Assembly: GCF_032062135.1 (NCBI RefSeq)
Contig: NC_092858.1
Coordinates: 125,496,952-125,560,951 of the forward strand
Length of the DNA stretch: 64,000 bases
Origin: Pyxicephalus adspersus
Taxonomy: Eukaryota; Chordata; Amphibia; Anura; Pyxicephalidae
Direction: 5' to 3'
Shown here: piece by piece, positions 1 to 11,850 of the stretch
Layout of the letters: every line of letters starts with the position of its first letter
How positions within the stretch are numbered: the first letter of the stretch is position 1
The notes under the pieces: generated by a model
The model's input: only the letters and a program-made list of their open reading frames with translations
The model's database searches: none
Told to the model about the DNA's origin: nothing
Translations under genes and position numbers: made by a program

Positions 1-56
1 GACCACTTTTAGCATGTAAAATCTACCTCGAGTCACACTCGGAATTACTGCTAGGG
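1..56. repeat. truncated end of a TTAACC-type DNA transposon
   Basis: Contains a near-palindrome CTCGAGTCACACTCGG followed by ATTACTGCTAGGGGG. This resembles the terminal region of a repeat remembered from ranid genomes that ends in TTAACC-type inverted repeats. It runs directly into the next repeat. Only the tip is in the window. Confidence 0.35.
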
Positions 57-146
57 GGTAATAATAATAAACAGTATGTATGCAGCGCCAATTTTTTGCC
101 CTGCCCTACCCTGGGGTGGACCCTGCCCTGAAGAGCTTACAATCTA
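57..146 (-). repeat. SINE-like repeat SB, minus orientation
   Basis: A (TAA)n run followed by the complement of the 'GGCGCTGCAT..ATACTGT' tail, then the complement of AGATTGTAAGCTCTTCAGGG at 127-146. It is the same family as 17838-17972, 39318-39412 and 45917-46040. The middle is deleted. Confidence 0.6.
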
Positions 147-3100
147 AGAGGTTGGGAATCACATAAATATGTCCAGTCCTCAGATATTAAATTGTATCAC
201 ATAAACCTGAAACCCATGGTATCCTCATGGATTGTGTATATTCCAGGCCCACACAATGTGCTTTCTCGATCATACTTCACACTCTGCTTCAGGCACTGGA
301 AAGCATCTTGGGGATGTCCAGACCAGTATGGAGCCTGCTACAGAAAGTATTTGAAACACATGAAAATGTCAGATGGGTATGCTGAAAAAAAGGTTTGATG
401 AATTGCTATAGCATTATACCATGGGCAGCACCAAAAATGCTTAAAATTCTAATTTTATTCATTTTATGGATGTAAGTACCCATAAAAGTATTACCTTACA
501 ATGCTGTCACTTCAGTTGCATATCATCAACATAACCTCTGAAGTATTTGAGTGCCATGGGCCGTGTAGTTTAGAGCTCGGCACAGGGGTTACATCATTCA
601 ATGAACGAACAGGATCGTCATCTCCATAGAAGACTGCTGTTGGACCGGCGGTGAAGATGGCGGCTTCATAGGATTCTGGACCTGTCATCTCTGCAGGTAG
701 CTGCTCACAGATAAATCAAGTAAGCTGCCCATTCTTGCTAATTATCACAGAAGCTCATCACCTACCAAGTTTAGTTCCGCTTTAACCCAAAAGTCAAGCC
801 AAAACATCTGCACACTACTAAAATGCTGGACATCAGTGGGATAATGGAACTAATTTAAATAAGCAAAACAGGTATGAAAAAATATATATATTTATTAAGG
901 TATTACAAAATGTATATATGTAAAAAGTTCAGTGTTTTTGCCATTCTTTATCATGTGCCTGGAACTTAGCTTTTAAACAAACTGCTTGATAAGAGTTTAA
1001 TGGACATTGAAAAGTTACATCTTTATAACATTCTATATAAATTAAACTCAGAAAATACATTTCTACATAATTTCTAAGATATTATTTAGGCATTTCTTCT
1101 TCAAATGGCACACATCTTCCAGTTAGCCCTAAAAAAAAATGTATGATGTGTTCAAATGTTTCATATATATTAGCTTAGAAATAAGCATATTTTTAAATGA
1201 CCTAATATTTTCAGGTTCGGACAGAGTTAACTGATTTCAGCTGTTTCAGTGATGAATCGATGAAGAGGGGAAACCCTGATGATGGCTCAAGCATCATAAG
1301 GGATCCCCTTTTCTCAGCCAATCACGGAGCACTAGAGGTGAATGGGGAGCCTTGTCCTCATTTAACCCCTGGTGCCTGGGGATCCCACAATGTCTGTGGT
1401 CCCACAGCTGTGCTCATAATATGAATGCAGCTGTATGAATCATGCTTTCATTGTGGGATAACCTGTAAAAAAAGTTTTAAAGTTACACTTAACACACACA
1501 TTTAATAAATTACTTTACCATTAAAGCCTCCTCCTCTACTTTGTTTTCATGTATTTTTTATTAGATAGCTGTTCATTGGTGTACAAATCTAAAGGATTAG
1601 ATCAATAAATGATTATGGAATGTCAAACTGTAAAAAAACAAACAGCAAAATTTCATGGACTGCGCACGTCCCAATTACAGGCAAATTTGTAGCAGCTTTG
1701 CGCATAAAGATGTGCATATATATGAGTGCTGTCTAACTTGCTTTTTCCATTGTCTGTTTTTTCTTTTCTTGGATGAGGAGGAGGAGGAGGGGGGGGTGCT
1801 CTTGTTTGGTGTGTTATCCCAATCTATGTTGCTACATTTTATACTTTGCTTACCATTTAGAACAATAGCTGCTTTTGTTTTTTTATACTTTGAATGTTTT
1901 AATGTCCATTTTGCAATTAGTCAGTGTTAATGCTATGTTATTGTGTTTGTACCCATATTGTTTCATTGCAATAAAATGTCTTTATTACTACCTTGAAATA
2001 ATTGTTCTCCATAAATATTTTTTAATCTAGTTTTACACCCCAAAGTTGCATATTGGTTTGGTAAGTATTTTTTGAATGCAATATTTCTTGGGCCATTTTT
2101 GAACTATTTTGGCTTTATGTGGAGGTGTTGGTTTACATGTTACATTTTTTTTTGCACATTTAGTGGTGTCTGTGTGTGTGATCTTTTGGAAAATGTGTTT
2201 ATTTTAAATAAAGTTTTTTTTAAAAAAATTTGTAGTTGTTTATTTTTGTTTTTTTGTTTTTATTTGATCTCCTTTACAATCTCCCAGGATCTTTTAACCT
2301 TGGGTGATACAACAGACCTGCAATTTAACAGGTAAATTGTGATTGTTTTTAAGCATTTCCTTTCTATGAATTGTTGAAACGCTAAAAACAGCACAATTGT
2401 CTTATTTAAACTCAGTTGTGAGATGCGCATTGTTGTGCACCAAACCTAAAGTGTTTGATGCGAATTGTTGTGCACCAATGCAGACCTGCTATGTGCGCGT
2501 AAACTGTGCTTTCTCAGTTGAAAAACGCAGCAGCCACTTTTGCAAAGAAAAATTCTCATTCAGGTAAGTTTTTCTTTTTAGGTGTATATTGTTTGTTTGC
2601 CTTCATGTGCACTCATGTATACACATGCATATATGTATCTATGCATTTATATGTGTGTACATATACATAAAAAATAAAAATTATAGGAAGAAATACGCAA
2701 AGAGGTTTTTTTTGGGCATATTGCATATTGTCAGCAAAGGACATTCACACTGAGATGTCACAAACACTGGGGGAGAAGTGTCCTTCCTTTCCCTGGAGAA
2801 ACAAAAACGTAATGATGGCCCGTAACTCCAACGACGTAAAACTTGCTTGTGCCTCTGGCATCACATCTTCTCACTAAAAGAAAAAACAGTGTTGAGAATC
2901 GCAATGACCTGATATTTGCACAGTTACATACTAAGATATTAGGCTGTCATATACCCCCACACTCATTTTTGTATTTCATCTGGAAGGGGGCAAAGCCAGG
3001 AACATCTCAGCAACCCCTTGTATAGTGAGCCAAGGTCTAAAATGCCATTCAAACTGCACAAACACCCTAAAAGGCTGGAAAAGAAAGAAAGAATGTTTGG

Positions 3101-3282
3101 CAAAAGTAGATTTGTCCCTGAAAGTTTTATATACTAGTAATATTTGAATATGTAAAAACCTACATAATGCATACAATCCAGTATTTAATGAGCGGAAACT
3201 TAAGTTGAGCAACAACAAGAACATCTGTTCATTTCTAAGAGTGCTTGACCCTGCTTGTGAGCTTGTCAATAAATGTGGCTTA
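147..3282. other. no gene recognised; AT-rich with a few GC-rich islets
   Basis: No exon with family resemblance. A GC-rich islet at 640-700 has AAGATGGCGGC (654-664). A segment at 1240-1480 is unusually GC-rich but unrecognised. A purine run lies at 1774-1797. A 22-base unit is repeated at 2422-2443 and 2457-2478 with one mismatch. T-rich open frames at 1655-2335 look random. Confidence 0.5.
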
Positions 3283-3552
3283 AGCCGCATACACACGTGC
3301 AATAATAGTCGTTGGAAAGGATCTTTCCCGATCCTTTCCAACGACTAGCACTGCACGATGCCTGAAGGAGTGCTGTACATACAGCACCGTTCTGCTCTAT
3401 GCAGAGGGGAGCGGGGGTACGACGGAGTGGCACCCTGCTGCACGCTCTCTCCCTTCCCTTGCATTAGGATCATTAGTCATCCATCATCCGTGGATCTGCC
3501 AGGACGGTCGTTCAGAAGATGGACGACTGGCGCTGTACACGGGTACGTAGCT
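3283..3552. mobile_element. H2-type MITE (PIF/Harbinger-like), 270 bp
   Basis: Ends AGCCGCATACACACG and, on the other strand, AGCTACGTACCCGTG are imperfect inverted repeats. TTA lies immediately outside on both sides (3280-3282 and 3553-3555), the target duplication of PIF/Harbinger elements. Near the left end is a perfect 18-bp inverted repeat (3306-3323 with 3330-3347, 6-base loop). No transposase. Related copies lie at 45065-45333, 51195-51497, 54273-54886, 60880-61021 and 62148-62571. Confidence 0.7.
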
Positions 3553-4245
3553 TTAATGTTGTGCTTGGCAAGCTGGACCTCCTTCCATCACCATCAGGTG
3601 TGTTAAAATGAGTGTGCAACTGAGCTGAAGAAGCTAATTGACAACCAGTTTGGCCAGGAAGTGGAAGTGTGCTTCTCTACAATAGTGCTAAGATCAGGCA
3701 GCACAGCACAATGACAACAAACCTATAACACTACTACAGATGAACAGGGGAATTCTGTAGAACAGTGGCAGCAAATCAACATGAGTGAATAAGCTGTAGG
3801 AAAACTACAGCTTATTCAGCAAATGTCAGACTATTAAAACAAATAAATGAAAAAAAAAATGACAATTTATTCATAAAAGGAATATGTACATAACACTTTC
3901 AAATACCAATATGTGACAATCTGACTTTGAGAATGGGACAAAGGCAAAGAGGAGGGTAAAGTAGCAGTTTGGAGTGGAAACCATGCTTACATTTGTACTA
4001 ATTATTTGTGGATAAAATGACAAAACATTTCTGAAGAATTGCTAAACAACAGAAACCGTAGTTAGAAACCAGGCACAAAAACTTTGCAGCAACAGATGAA
4101 AAATGTAAAAAATTGTTAGCACTGTTAAAAATACAGTGGTAGAGTAAGTTCAGAATGCCTTGATGACACACTACTAGTTGGTGAGTCCATGACATCCTGG
4201 GAAGTTTGGCTTTGAGTTCAGATTTAATTTGAATGAAGAGATATA

Positions 4246-4464
4246 GGGCCTGATTTATTAAAGCTCTCCAAGGCTGGAGAGAATACACTTTCAACAGTGA
4301 ACCTAAGTGATCCAGCAAACCTGGAATGGATTTCTTGATTTGCTAATTGTTAAGAGATGTTTTCAATCCTGGACCAGATCCATTCCTGTTTTTTTTGGAT
4401 CAACTAGTTTCAGTGATAAAAGTGTATCCTCCCCAGCCTTGGAGAGCATTAATAAATCAGGCCT
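4246..4464. mobile_element. H1 palindromic MITE copy
   Basis: Starts GGGCCTGATTTATTAAAGCT and ends with its near reverse complement. The two halves are imperfect mirror images around a centre near 4355, so a transcript would fold into a long hairpin. It is one of about a dozen H1 copies in the window. Confidence 0.75.
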
Positions 4465-7400
4465 ATTTTGTCACTCGCCTATATGTGTTGTTTTGTAGGT
4501 GTTTTGTAATTACATCAGTAACTGACTTGAATTTCAAATATTTTGGTATGTATGGTATATATGTACTTCTCAATAGTTTTGGTAATCAGTTGACATGGGG
4601 TTGGTGTTGGGTCAGCCTATGCATAAATAATTATTTATTCTTTCATCACCACCAATTATGTCTCAACACTAAAACCTTACCCACTGCCATGTCTTGTTAA
4701 TCCATTATTACCACCTGACAAATTAATGGCGCAGAAGCCATAGAATGAAAAGAGAGGAATTCATTGTTCTGTGGTTACATAAACTTATCTTTTTTTCATA
4801 TAGCCGTATATTGGTCAATGTAATACTAAATACTTTAAATACTGGAAAATATAATCATGGTCAAGTAAGTATTTTTCCAACATAAACATCAATAGATGTG
4901 CTTCTAAAAATGAACATTTCCTACACCCCTATCTGAATAATCCTATCTAACCAATAAATGTTAATACAAAACTGTTATGTCTACCTGTCCTGTCCAATCT
5001 GCTGATAAGCCATAGATGGCATTGTAAATATTAGCAGCTGTTAGCAGGAGATTGTTTTACAGACATTACCTTATCTCTTTCTGTTGTAACCTCAGTATTG
5101 CAGCTTACACCTCTCCAAAGAAGAAAAAAATATTTTTTTATTTGTTCCCATCCTTTAAACAAGGCAGTCACACAATAAATTAGAGGTGCGAGTATATTAA
5201 AAAAATAAAATGAAGGCTCTAGTACTGTAACATAATTACAACAATAAAAAGCTATATATTTTTTTTCTTTTTAATGATCAGTCTTTCCATGGCTTCTTGT
5301 GACTGCTTTGTGAAACAGTGAAAGCTCCTATTTAATATTATATATTAATATAATATTATATATATAATTATATATATATAATCAAGGGATATTCTTGTGT
5401 GTAGTATGCCTGTACCTGTCAATGAAAATTTGTTCTCCAATAATAGTATTCTCCCCAAAGCTTTTACCACCCCTACACATCCTACTTAGTATACCAAAGC
5501 CAAACAAAGATCTGCATAATGACAGACATACATTTAGTATTAGGTTGTAAAACCATTGATAGGATTTATATGAATGGAAATCCAATGAATGAAAAGTAGG
5601 CCGAGAACAGTAGGACTTTGGAGAAAAAGGCTAAATAAGGCTGGTCCTATATACGGCAGCTTCAAGAAGTTTAGATTCTTATGCATACTGGGACAAGCAA
5701 TTTTAGCACAGCAAAAGAACCTTTAAATGTGACTAAATGTAAGGCTTAGATGTATCTAAAAGCCACTTAAAAAAGTTATTACCTTTCATGAGATATCCTC
5801 TTACTCCTATGTGTAAAAACCTTTATATGTCTATATTATAATGTGATATATAGTTATTATTAAATATGTTTTTTTAAAAAATAGCCGTAACAATACCCTT
5901 ACTTTCATTTGCTCAATTCTCATTCTGCGTCTCTGATGTATTCAAGTCAGATTTGACTAGACCGCTAGTATTTTTAGAAGGAAGGCCAGAATAGCAGTCT
6001 CAATATTTCTCATATGACAGATAAACTGCAAGGCATGGCATTATTAACCCCCAAATTTCCCAGAAATAAATATCAATCTCATTTTCCAACATATTGATTA
6101 CAAATAAAATATGTTATTAATTTGAACAATTTCACAAGAGCCATGAACTGTGATATAATGGAGACATCAGTTTAAATTCTGGTACACATATACCATATTC
6201 TGAGACAATTACTAGACTTCAAACAGCAATAATTTATGTTACTAAGCAGTGTTAATCCATTTTACAATCATTTGCTCTTTGTTTTTTTACTTGATTCTTT
6301 CCTGCTTTGATAAAAAAAACACCCAATCTGTGTCCCATAGACATAGTAGTTGTAAGGTCCTATGAAAAGAATGTAGTTTGTACTAATTAGTGTATAAACA
6401 TTTACACTCAGATTGCCTTAGCATGCATTTTTGCAGAAAATAATGTTTGTTAGGTAATTAAATATTAGTAATTGGTAAACATGGGCTAGAAAATCCAGCA
6501 GAGAGGATCAATGGGCAATTTAATTTCACACAAAACTTTGCTTTGTTTTTTATTAAAGCATAACTATTTCCCTTTTTTTGCTCATTTATTTAATGTAACC
6601 TGGTATTTTTTTTTCAATGGACAATCAATAGAGCATTAGTGTCTTTTAACAAAGAAGCATTAGAAGCTGCAGTAATTTTCTCATCTTATTTCTGGGCTGT
6701 TGGACTAATAATATCATTAAGTCTTTTCCTCCCCATCTGTCTTGTACATGACCCACTGCTTGCATGAATTTGAAGCTTGAAATGTCATTCCTAAGTAAGC
6801 TGTTATCTGTGGGCATCACTTAAGGTGGTCTGCATGATAATGTCTTGGAAATTCAACATTTCTCTGTATAATATTTCAGGCAATGTAAGCCATATGTGAC
6901 ATGTACCAACTACCCATTGCAAAAAAAAATAAAAAATAAAAAAAAAATGGTGACTGCATGGTTGCTAAGTGTTTTTTTTTTTTTTTTAAATCAAATTAAA
7001 TGGTTTACCAAATGTAGTTGACAAGGAGCTTTGTTGAAGGGTAACTAGAGTTCAGCTTTAAAGAAATATATCATTTAATATATTTTGCAGCTTTTCTTAC
7101 ATACCTACTGGGCTTTAACACATATTCTGCATGTACCACAATCCCAGGAAAACACTGTGCTTTTATACTAACACACATAGACAAGGCATACGGGATAATG
7201 TATTTCACAGAATTGTTTTGGTCCCTTCCCTGTCATATCCTGCAAATATCCTCAAATCTACGTTTGTAAACAATATAGCATGGATTTTTATAGGGAAGCT
7301 ACTATAATTCCACAACAAATATTGTTTTGGTAAAGTACTTCTAAAAATAAAATGCATGTTTTCCACTGTGTCACTGCTCTTGATAAAGCCAGTTTAACAA

Positions 7401-7525
7401 TCTGCAAATCTCATTGAGCTAACGACAGAAGGGACAGTTGCAGGATATACAATATTTGGATAAAATTTAGGCTTTGCTTGTAATCATGATCATCTTTGTA
7501 AATAAACTTTATTATGTTGTTATTC
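4465..7525. other. no gene recognised; AT-rich
   Basis: Intergenic or intronic DNA without a recognisable exon. A self-complementary TA-rich tract lies at 5335-5381, and poly-A/poly-T runs at about 6921-6990. No family match seen. Confidence 0.5.
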
Positions 7526-7786
7526 TTAACCTCCTGAGCGTTACACTGAGGTCTAGATTTCTGTACCAAAAGTGATCCACTGTTTTTCATGAAATTTTTT
7601 TTTTAAATTGTAGACCTCTAACTTACAGAAATATGTCCGAACAAGGGTTCTAGTAGATAATATGAATATAAAAAATGTTTGAAACACACAATCATTTAAA
7701 AAAAAAAAATTACTTTTAATAAAATTAAAGGAAAAATACAAAAATCAGCTTAAACATGACTACATAAACAAAGCTTGAAGCCATGG

Positions 7787-7975
7787 CAGGGGTCAGGCAG
7801 GCGGTGATGTCCAGGTCCAGGCAGAGATGTCAGAGTCCAAGCAGAGGTCAAAGCAGGCGGAGATGTCAGAGTCCAGGCAGAGGTCAGGGCAGGCGGCAGG
7901 CAGAAATGTCGGAGTCCAGGCAGAGGTCAAAGCAGGCAGCAAATGGTCAAAATTAGGCGAAGATCAGCAAAGGTA
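7787..7975. repeat. minisatellite, unit about 36-44 bp
   Basis: Imperfect tandem copies containing GATGTCAGAGTCCAGGCAGA and GGTCAAAGCAGGCGG. About four units, some with a GGCAGGCA insertion. Located inside the TTAA element. Confidence 0.75.
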
Positions 7976-8068
7976 AGATAAGACACAGTGTTACACACTA
8001 GCCATCCAGGGAATAAGTGGCAATTTTTAAAACTTTGATTCTGTATTTATTGGGGTTTGTTTTGAATT

Positions 8069-8509
8069 ATTTTGTGTTGATTGGATACGGGAGTTTGTAT
8101 CCAATCCAATACAAAATAAGAATTTGAATTTCCAAGTTATTTACTTTTATTTTATTTATTTTTTGATTTTTTTGTATTGGATTGGATACAGGAGTTTGTA
8201 TTCAATCCAATACAAAATGAGCGTTTGAATTTACCAGTTATGTACTTTGTATTAATTTTATATTATTTTGGATTGGATTGGATACGCAAGTTTGTATCCA
8301 ATCAAATACAAAATATAAATTTGAATTTCCAAGTTATTTACTTTTTTTTTATTTTTTTTTTATTTTTTTGTATTGGATTGTATACGGGAGTTTGTATTCA
8401 ATCCAATACAAAATGACAGTTTGAATTTACCAATTACAAACTTTGTATTTATTTGAATTATTTTGTATTGGATTGAATACAGGAGTTTGTATTGAATCCA
8501 ATACAAAAT
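8069..8509. repeat. tandem array of five hairpins, period about 98 bp
   Basis: Hairpins at 8069-8117, 8169-8218, 8265-8314, 8365-8414 and 8460-8509. Each has arms of about 21 bp of the type ATTTTGTATTGGATTGGATA around a loop of 8 bases (mostly GGGAGTTT or AGGAGTTT). Starts are spaced 100, 96, 100 and 95 bases. Linkers alternate: those after hairpins 1 and 3 contain TTTCCAAGTTATTTACTT, those after 2 and 4 contain TTTACCA and ACTTTGTATT. This is therefore a dimeric higher-order repeat of about 196 bp. Confidence 0.85.
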
Positions 8510-8532
8510 GAATGAATAAGTTTCTATTTGAA

Positions 8533-8840
8533 TTTCCCGCACACGCGCCGACGTCATCACGCACGCAGGGAGGAGCCGTCCGGTTTTTTTTCTCCGTCGG
8601 ACGGCTTCTCGTTTCAGAAGGCACCCGGCGCTGGAACGAGAAGGACGTGGGACAATCAGCGGGACCAGGTAAGAAGCCGGCTGGTGGAACACAAGATGCC
8701 AGTCCCGCTGGCACCGGTCCCGCTGGCACCCGACGCTGGAGAGGGAGATCGACGGACGACGCTGGACGGAGGACGACGCTGGAATACGAAAACGACGCTG
8801 GATGAGCACAGGGGGACCAGGTAAGTATGGATGGGAAAAA
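8533..8840. repeat. CpG-rich block with GACGCTGGA repeats
   Basis: GC-rich end of the TTAA element in AT-rich surroundings. GACGCTGGA occurs four times within 8729-8804, and CCCGCTGGCACC twice at 8703-8730. An inverted repeat GCCGTCCG/CGGACGGC lies at 8575-8582 and 8598-8605, and an ACGTCA motif near 8550. Confidence 0.7.
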
Positions 8841-8911
8841 TCTCGGGGTTAACCATCCTAGCCGCTTTTTTTTGCCCGTACGAAGGTCGGGCTTAACGGC
8901 AAGGTGGTTAA

Positions 8912-10512
8912 TTAAAACAATTGACATTGTGTTTTCGAATGCCTAAAATCTCTGAAAATATTTTTTTATGCCAATCAAATCACTACAGTAAATAGTCTGC
9001 TGTTTTCAATTGGCTAAGACATAGACACACATAGACATGCAACCATATAAAAAGATCAAAATGCTTGTTCCATTGTACAGTGGTTGAAGTAAAATGGGTC
9101 AGAATAACAGCCAGAAACTTTGAGTATACACAGGGTTGCTTTTCTTGCTCCAGGCAGCCAAAGAAAAACCAGGAGTAAAAGAAAATTTCCGTGTTCTGCT
9201 AGGGAGGGGGGAATTAAAGTCAACTCTTATATGTGTTTAATATAGATATAGCGCTTGGTTTATTAAAGCTTTTTCAAAACTGGAGAAGATAAACTGTCAT
9301 GGGTGAACCTGGTGAACCTGGAATGGATCTGGTCCAGGATTAAGAACATTGGCCAATTAATAGCAAATGATTTTTAGGAAATCCATTGCAGGTTTGGTGG
9401 ATCACCCTGGTTCTCTTATGATAAACTACCATCTCCAAACATTTATATAACAATATATATAATGTATGTAGAATATTGATGGATAAATCTATAAATAAGG
9501 TAAAAATGTTTGCCTCTTAATACCATAGTGTTAATTGGTATGTTCATATATCTTTGTAAGTCATTACTAAATCCCTTTGAATAAAAAAATGATGTGCCAC
9601 ATTTGCAAAGATCTGGAGTTATTTAAATGTTTGAGGCACATCTTTAATTATATGAACAGATGTTTATGCTGCTTTTTTGGCTTTTAAACATAAAGTTCAA
9701 TGTGATGTCAATAGTAAGAAAAATTAGAATTTACTGAGAAAGATTAGCAGTGAGCAGGAATACATTGGACAAAACTGCATTATTTAGTTTGAGGCCTGAT
9801 TTTGTATGTGAGTGAGATTTACCCTGGCATGTGGAGTCAGCAGCATGTGGAATATTCCACATAATAGTTAAGTGCAGTGGAAAACTGGTTTTAGGAGAGA
9901 GAATAAGGGGCCTGTTCATGCACCTTGCCACACAGAATACCCTTTATCCTCGTGATACTTTCTGCTGTCTGCAGCTCACAGAAACTCCATAACATTTTCC
10001 ATCACAGGATGCAGGGTGAGTACATACATATAGGCCAAATAAAAATGAAGCAAATACCATGCCTTGCAGATCAGGAAATGATGGTCTAATTACCTGCAGG
10101 CTGAATGGATGCTAGTGTCAAGAGTGGAAGGCAGCTTACTATTAATTACGCTGAATAATAATCCACTGTAATACAGAATTCTACTAGCAGGCTGCTTTAT
10201 GGCCCGGTGTGAGCTAATGAACCCTACAAAGTGTATGCTTTGGAAAGCGAACACAGGACGGGAACTGACGTTTCAGCTGTTACTTAGGCAGCAATAGATC
10301 TAAGAAAAACAGTTTGTACAGGTAGAGTTGCCAATGTTCCGAATTATACAGTACACACAATACAAAAAAATCCCCGGCACACTTACTAGCTAGCCAGCAA
10401 TAAATTAAATTACGCTTTTTAACAATCTGGGTTGCATAGATCTATAACGTCACACTGCCTTGTCAGGGATGTAAAGTGTGGTCCTAAATCTTTAAAAGCT
10501 TCGATAATAATG
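8912..10512. other. no gene recognised; contains an H1 copy
   Basis: A worn H1 MITE lies at 9251-9440 (GGTTTATTAAAGCT start, GATAAACTACCATCTCC end). The part around 10340-10430 resembles repeat DNA (CCCCGGCACACTTACTAGCT) of unknown class. Otherwise nothing is seen. Confidence 0.5.
9251..9440. mobile_element. H1 MITE copy, degraded
   Basis: The H1 left arm with the 'GAAGATAAACTGTCATGGGT' subfamily signature, the centre with GGATCTGGTCCAGGAT, and a shortened right arm. Confidence 0.65.
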
Positions 10513-10995
10513 TATAAACTGCCTGGCCAAAAAAAAAAAAATAGTCACACAATATTGTGTTGGACCGCCTTTAGCTTTAATTACGGCACACATTCACCAA
10601 GCTGCATAGGCTTATTAAAAATATACCATCCTTTTGATAGACTTATGCATAGTTACAACTTTATTTTGGTCCAGAGCTGCATTAGGTTTTCACCAAGATC
10701 TTTTATTGCTAGGGGCCACTGTGTAAAGTCTTCTCCAGCACAAGGGTTCTCAATATGGTAAATTCTGGACTCCGTGGTAGTCAATTCATGTGTAATAATG
10801 GTGTCTTATGCTCCCTGAACCACTCTTTCATATAAATCCTGGCATTGTCATCTTGGAATATGCAATCAGAGAGGAAAAAATACATTGATGGAAAAACCTG
10901 GTCATTCAGTATATTCAGCTGACCTCATTTTTTGGGCTCAACCTTACCAACTGAAAATGCCCCAGATCATACCATTGTTTCCACAGACTTGGAGG
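10513..10995 (-). pseudogene. degraded Tc1-like transposase, 3' part
   Basis: The left border TATAAACTGCCTGGCC plus an A-run matches the terminus of a widespread Tc1-like family, with TA at the border. On the complement of about 10559-10588 the frame reads AVIKAKGGPT-like residues, the C-terminus of that transposase. Further on the same strand are a 'CCAAGATGACAATGCCAGGA' block (the QDDNA catalytic region) and fragments of the usual downstream helices. Frameshifts and stops break it throughout. The N-terminal half is not seen. It is inactive and has no relation to tspan2. Confidence 0.75.
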
Positions 10996-11559
10996 CTTTT
11001 CTTGAGCAGACAGTGTGTAAGCCAAAAACTGCATTGGGCAAGGTAGACCTGGATGCTACACTTTTCCCTTGATGATACATACCGAAATCCTATTTGTGCC
11101 CTTGCAGTAATTTCAACAAGCAAAGCAAAAATGGCAACTTTTCTGAAAAATCAGCTTATTCTTAAATCCTTGTTGGAGAAGAACAAACAAAAATCAATTT
11201 ATATATTGTCTCATGCTCCCAGAACAGTATTTATGTTTCAGTTACTTTGCCTTAGTAGTAAAGCTGTGCTTACATACGTCCTCCCTCTGTAAACTGATTC
11301 TTTGGAAGTTGTGTGTGGCAGGCTAGAACGTCTAATGTCTATGAATATTAGCCTATTTATGGTGTGTCATGGATTGTTTCAGATGAACAGATGTCCATCA
11401 GCATGGTTGGGTTTTCTCATTATCATTCTCACAACTAGTTGGGTCATCTAAGTTCATGTTCGTGCTATTGAAGAAATGTGTAGGCTACAGTACATTGCTG
11501 ATCTTCTCAAAATGCAAGCTATTGGTTTGTCATGTGTTTTTTTTTTTAATCACTAAACT

Positions 11560-11850
11560 AGAACAAATACACCTAATAGACAAATGTTTGTGGACACCTA
11601 ACCAACATAAGCTTGTTGGACATCTTTTACCAACATTAAGGGCATTTATTATAGAGGTGGGCTCCCCAATTTGGCTATACCAGCCTCCTTTTAATGAGAT
11701 TTCAGAATGTTTATATATTATGAATTTGTTTCCAGCAAGCGAAAAAAGCACTTGTGAGGTCTGGTAATAATGTTGGATAGGAGGACCTTACTTTCCATAC
11801 TAATTCAATGTATCCTTAAGGTGTCTAGTAGGGTTAGAGTTTGCTGGAAA
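11560..11850 (-). pseudogene. second Tc1-like fragment
   Basis: Contains CAAATGTTTGTGGACACCTA, a GGGCTCCCCAATTTGGCTAT block, AGCACTTGTGAGGTCTGGTA and GATGTTGGAT-like text. In order these resemble the reverse strand of another Tc1-like transposon common in fish and frogs. Short, with stops in all frames. Confidence 0.55.

Larger units (their letters stand above)
7526..8911. mobile_element. 1.39-kb non-autonomous TTAA transposon with internal satellites
   Basis: Left end TTAACCTCCTGAGCGTTAC and right end, on the complement, TTAACCACCTTGCCGTTA form inverted repeats beginning with TTAA, the target site of piggyBac and Kolobok superfamilies. No transposase frame is present. The interior is a mosaic: AT-rich start, a GGCAGAGGTCA minisatellite (7787-7975), a five-hairpin array (8069-8509), then a CpG-rich block (8533-8840). 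Open frames over the last block are short and unlike any protein I know. The two ends differ at several positions, so it is probably not very recent. Confidence 0.65.

Noticed and set aside
7787..8509. CRISPR-like array
   Set aside because: Repeats are imperfect, hairpins are about 50 bp, linkers are not unique spacers, and the host is a vertebrate.
8360..8927. Overlapping 97-166 codon frames on both strands
   Set aside because: They follow the CpG-rich, stop-poor composition of the TTAA element; no domain is recognisable and both strands are open together.
10513..11850. Intact Tc1 transposase
   Set aside because: Only pieces of the reverse-strand coding region remain, with stops and frameshifts.
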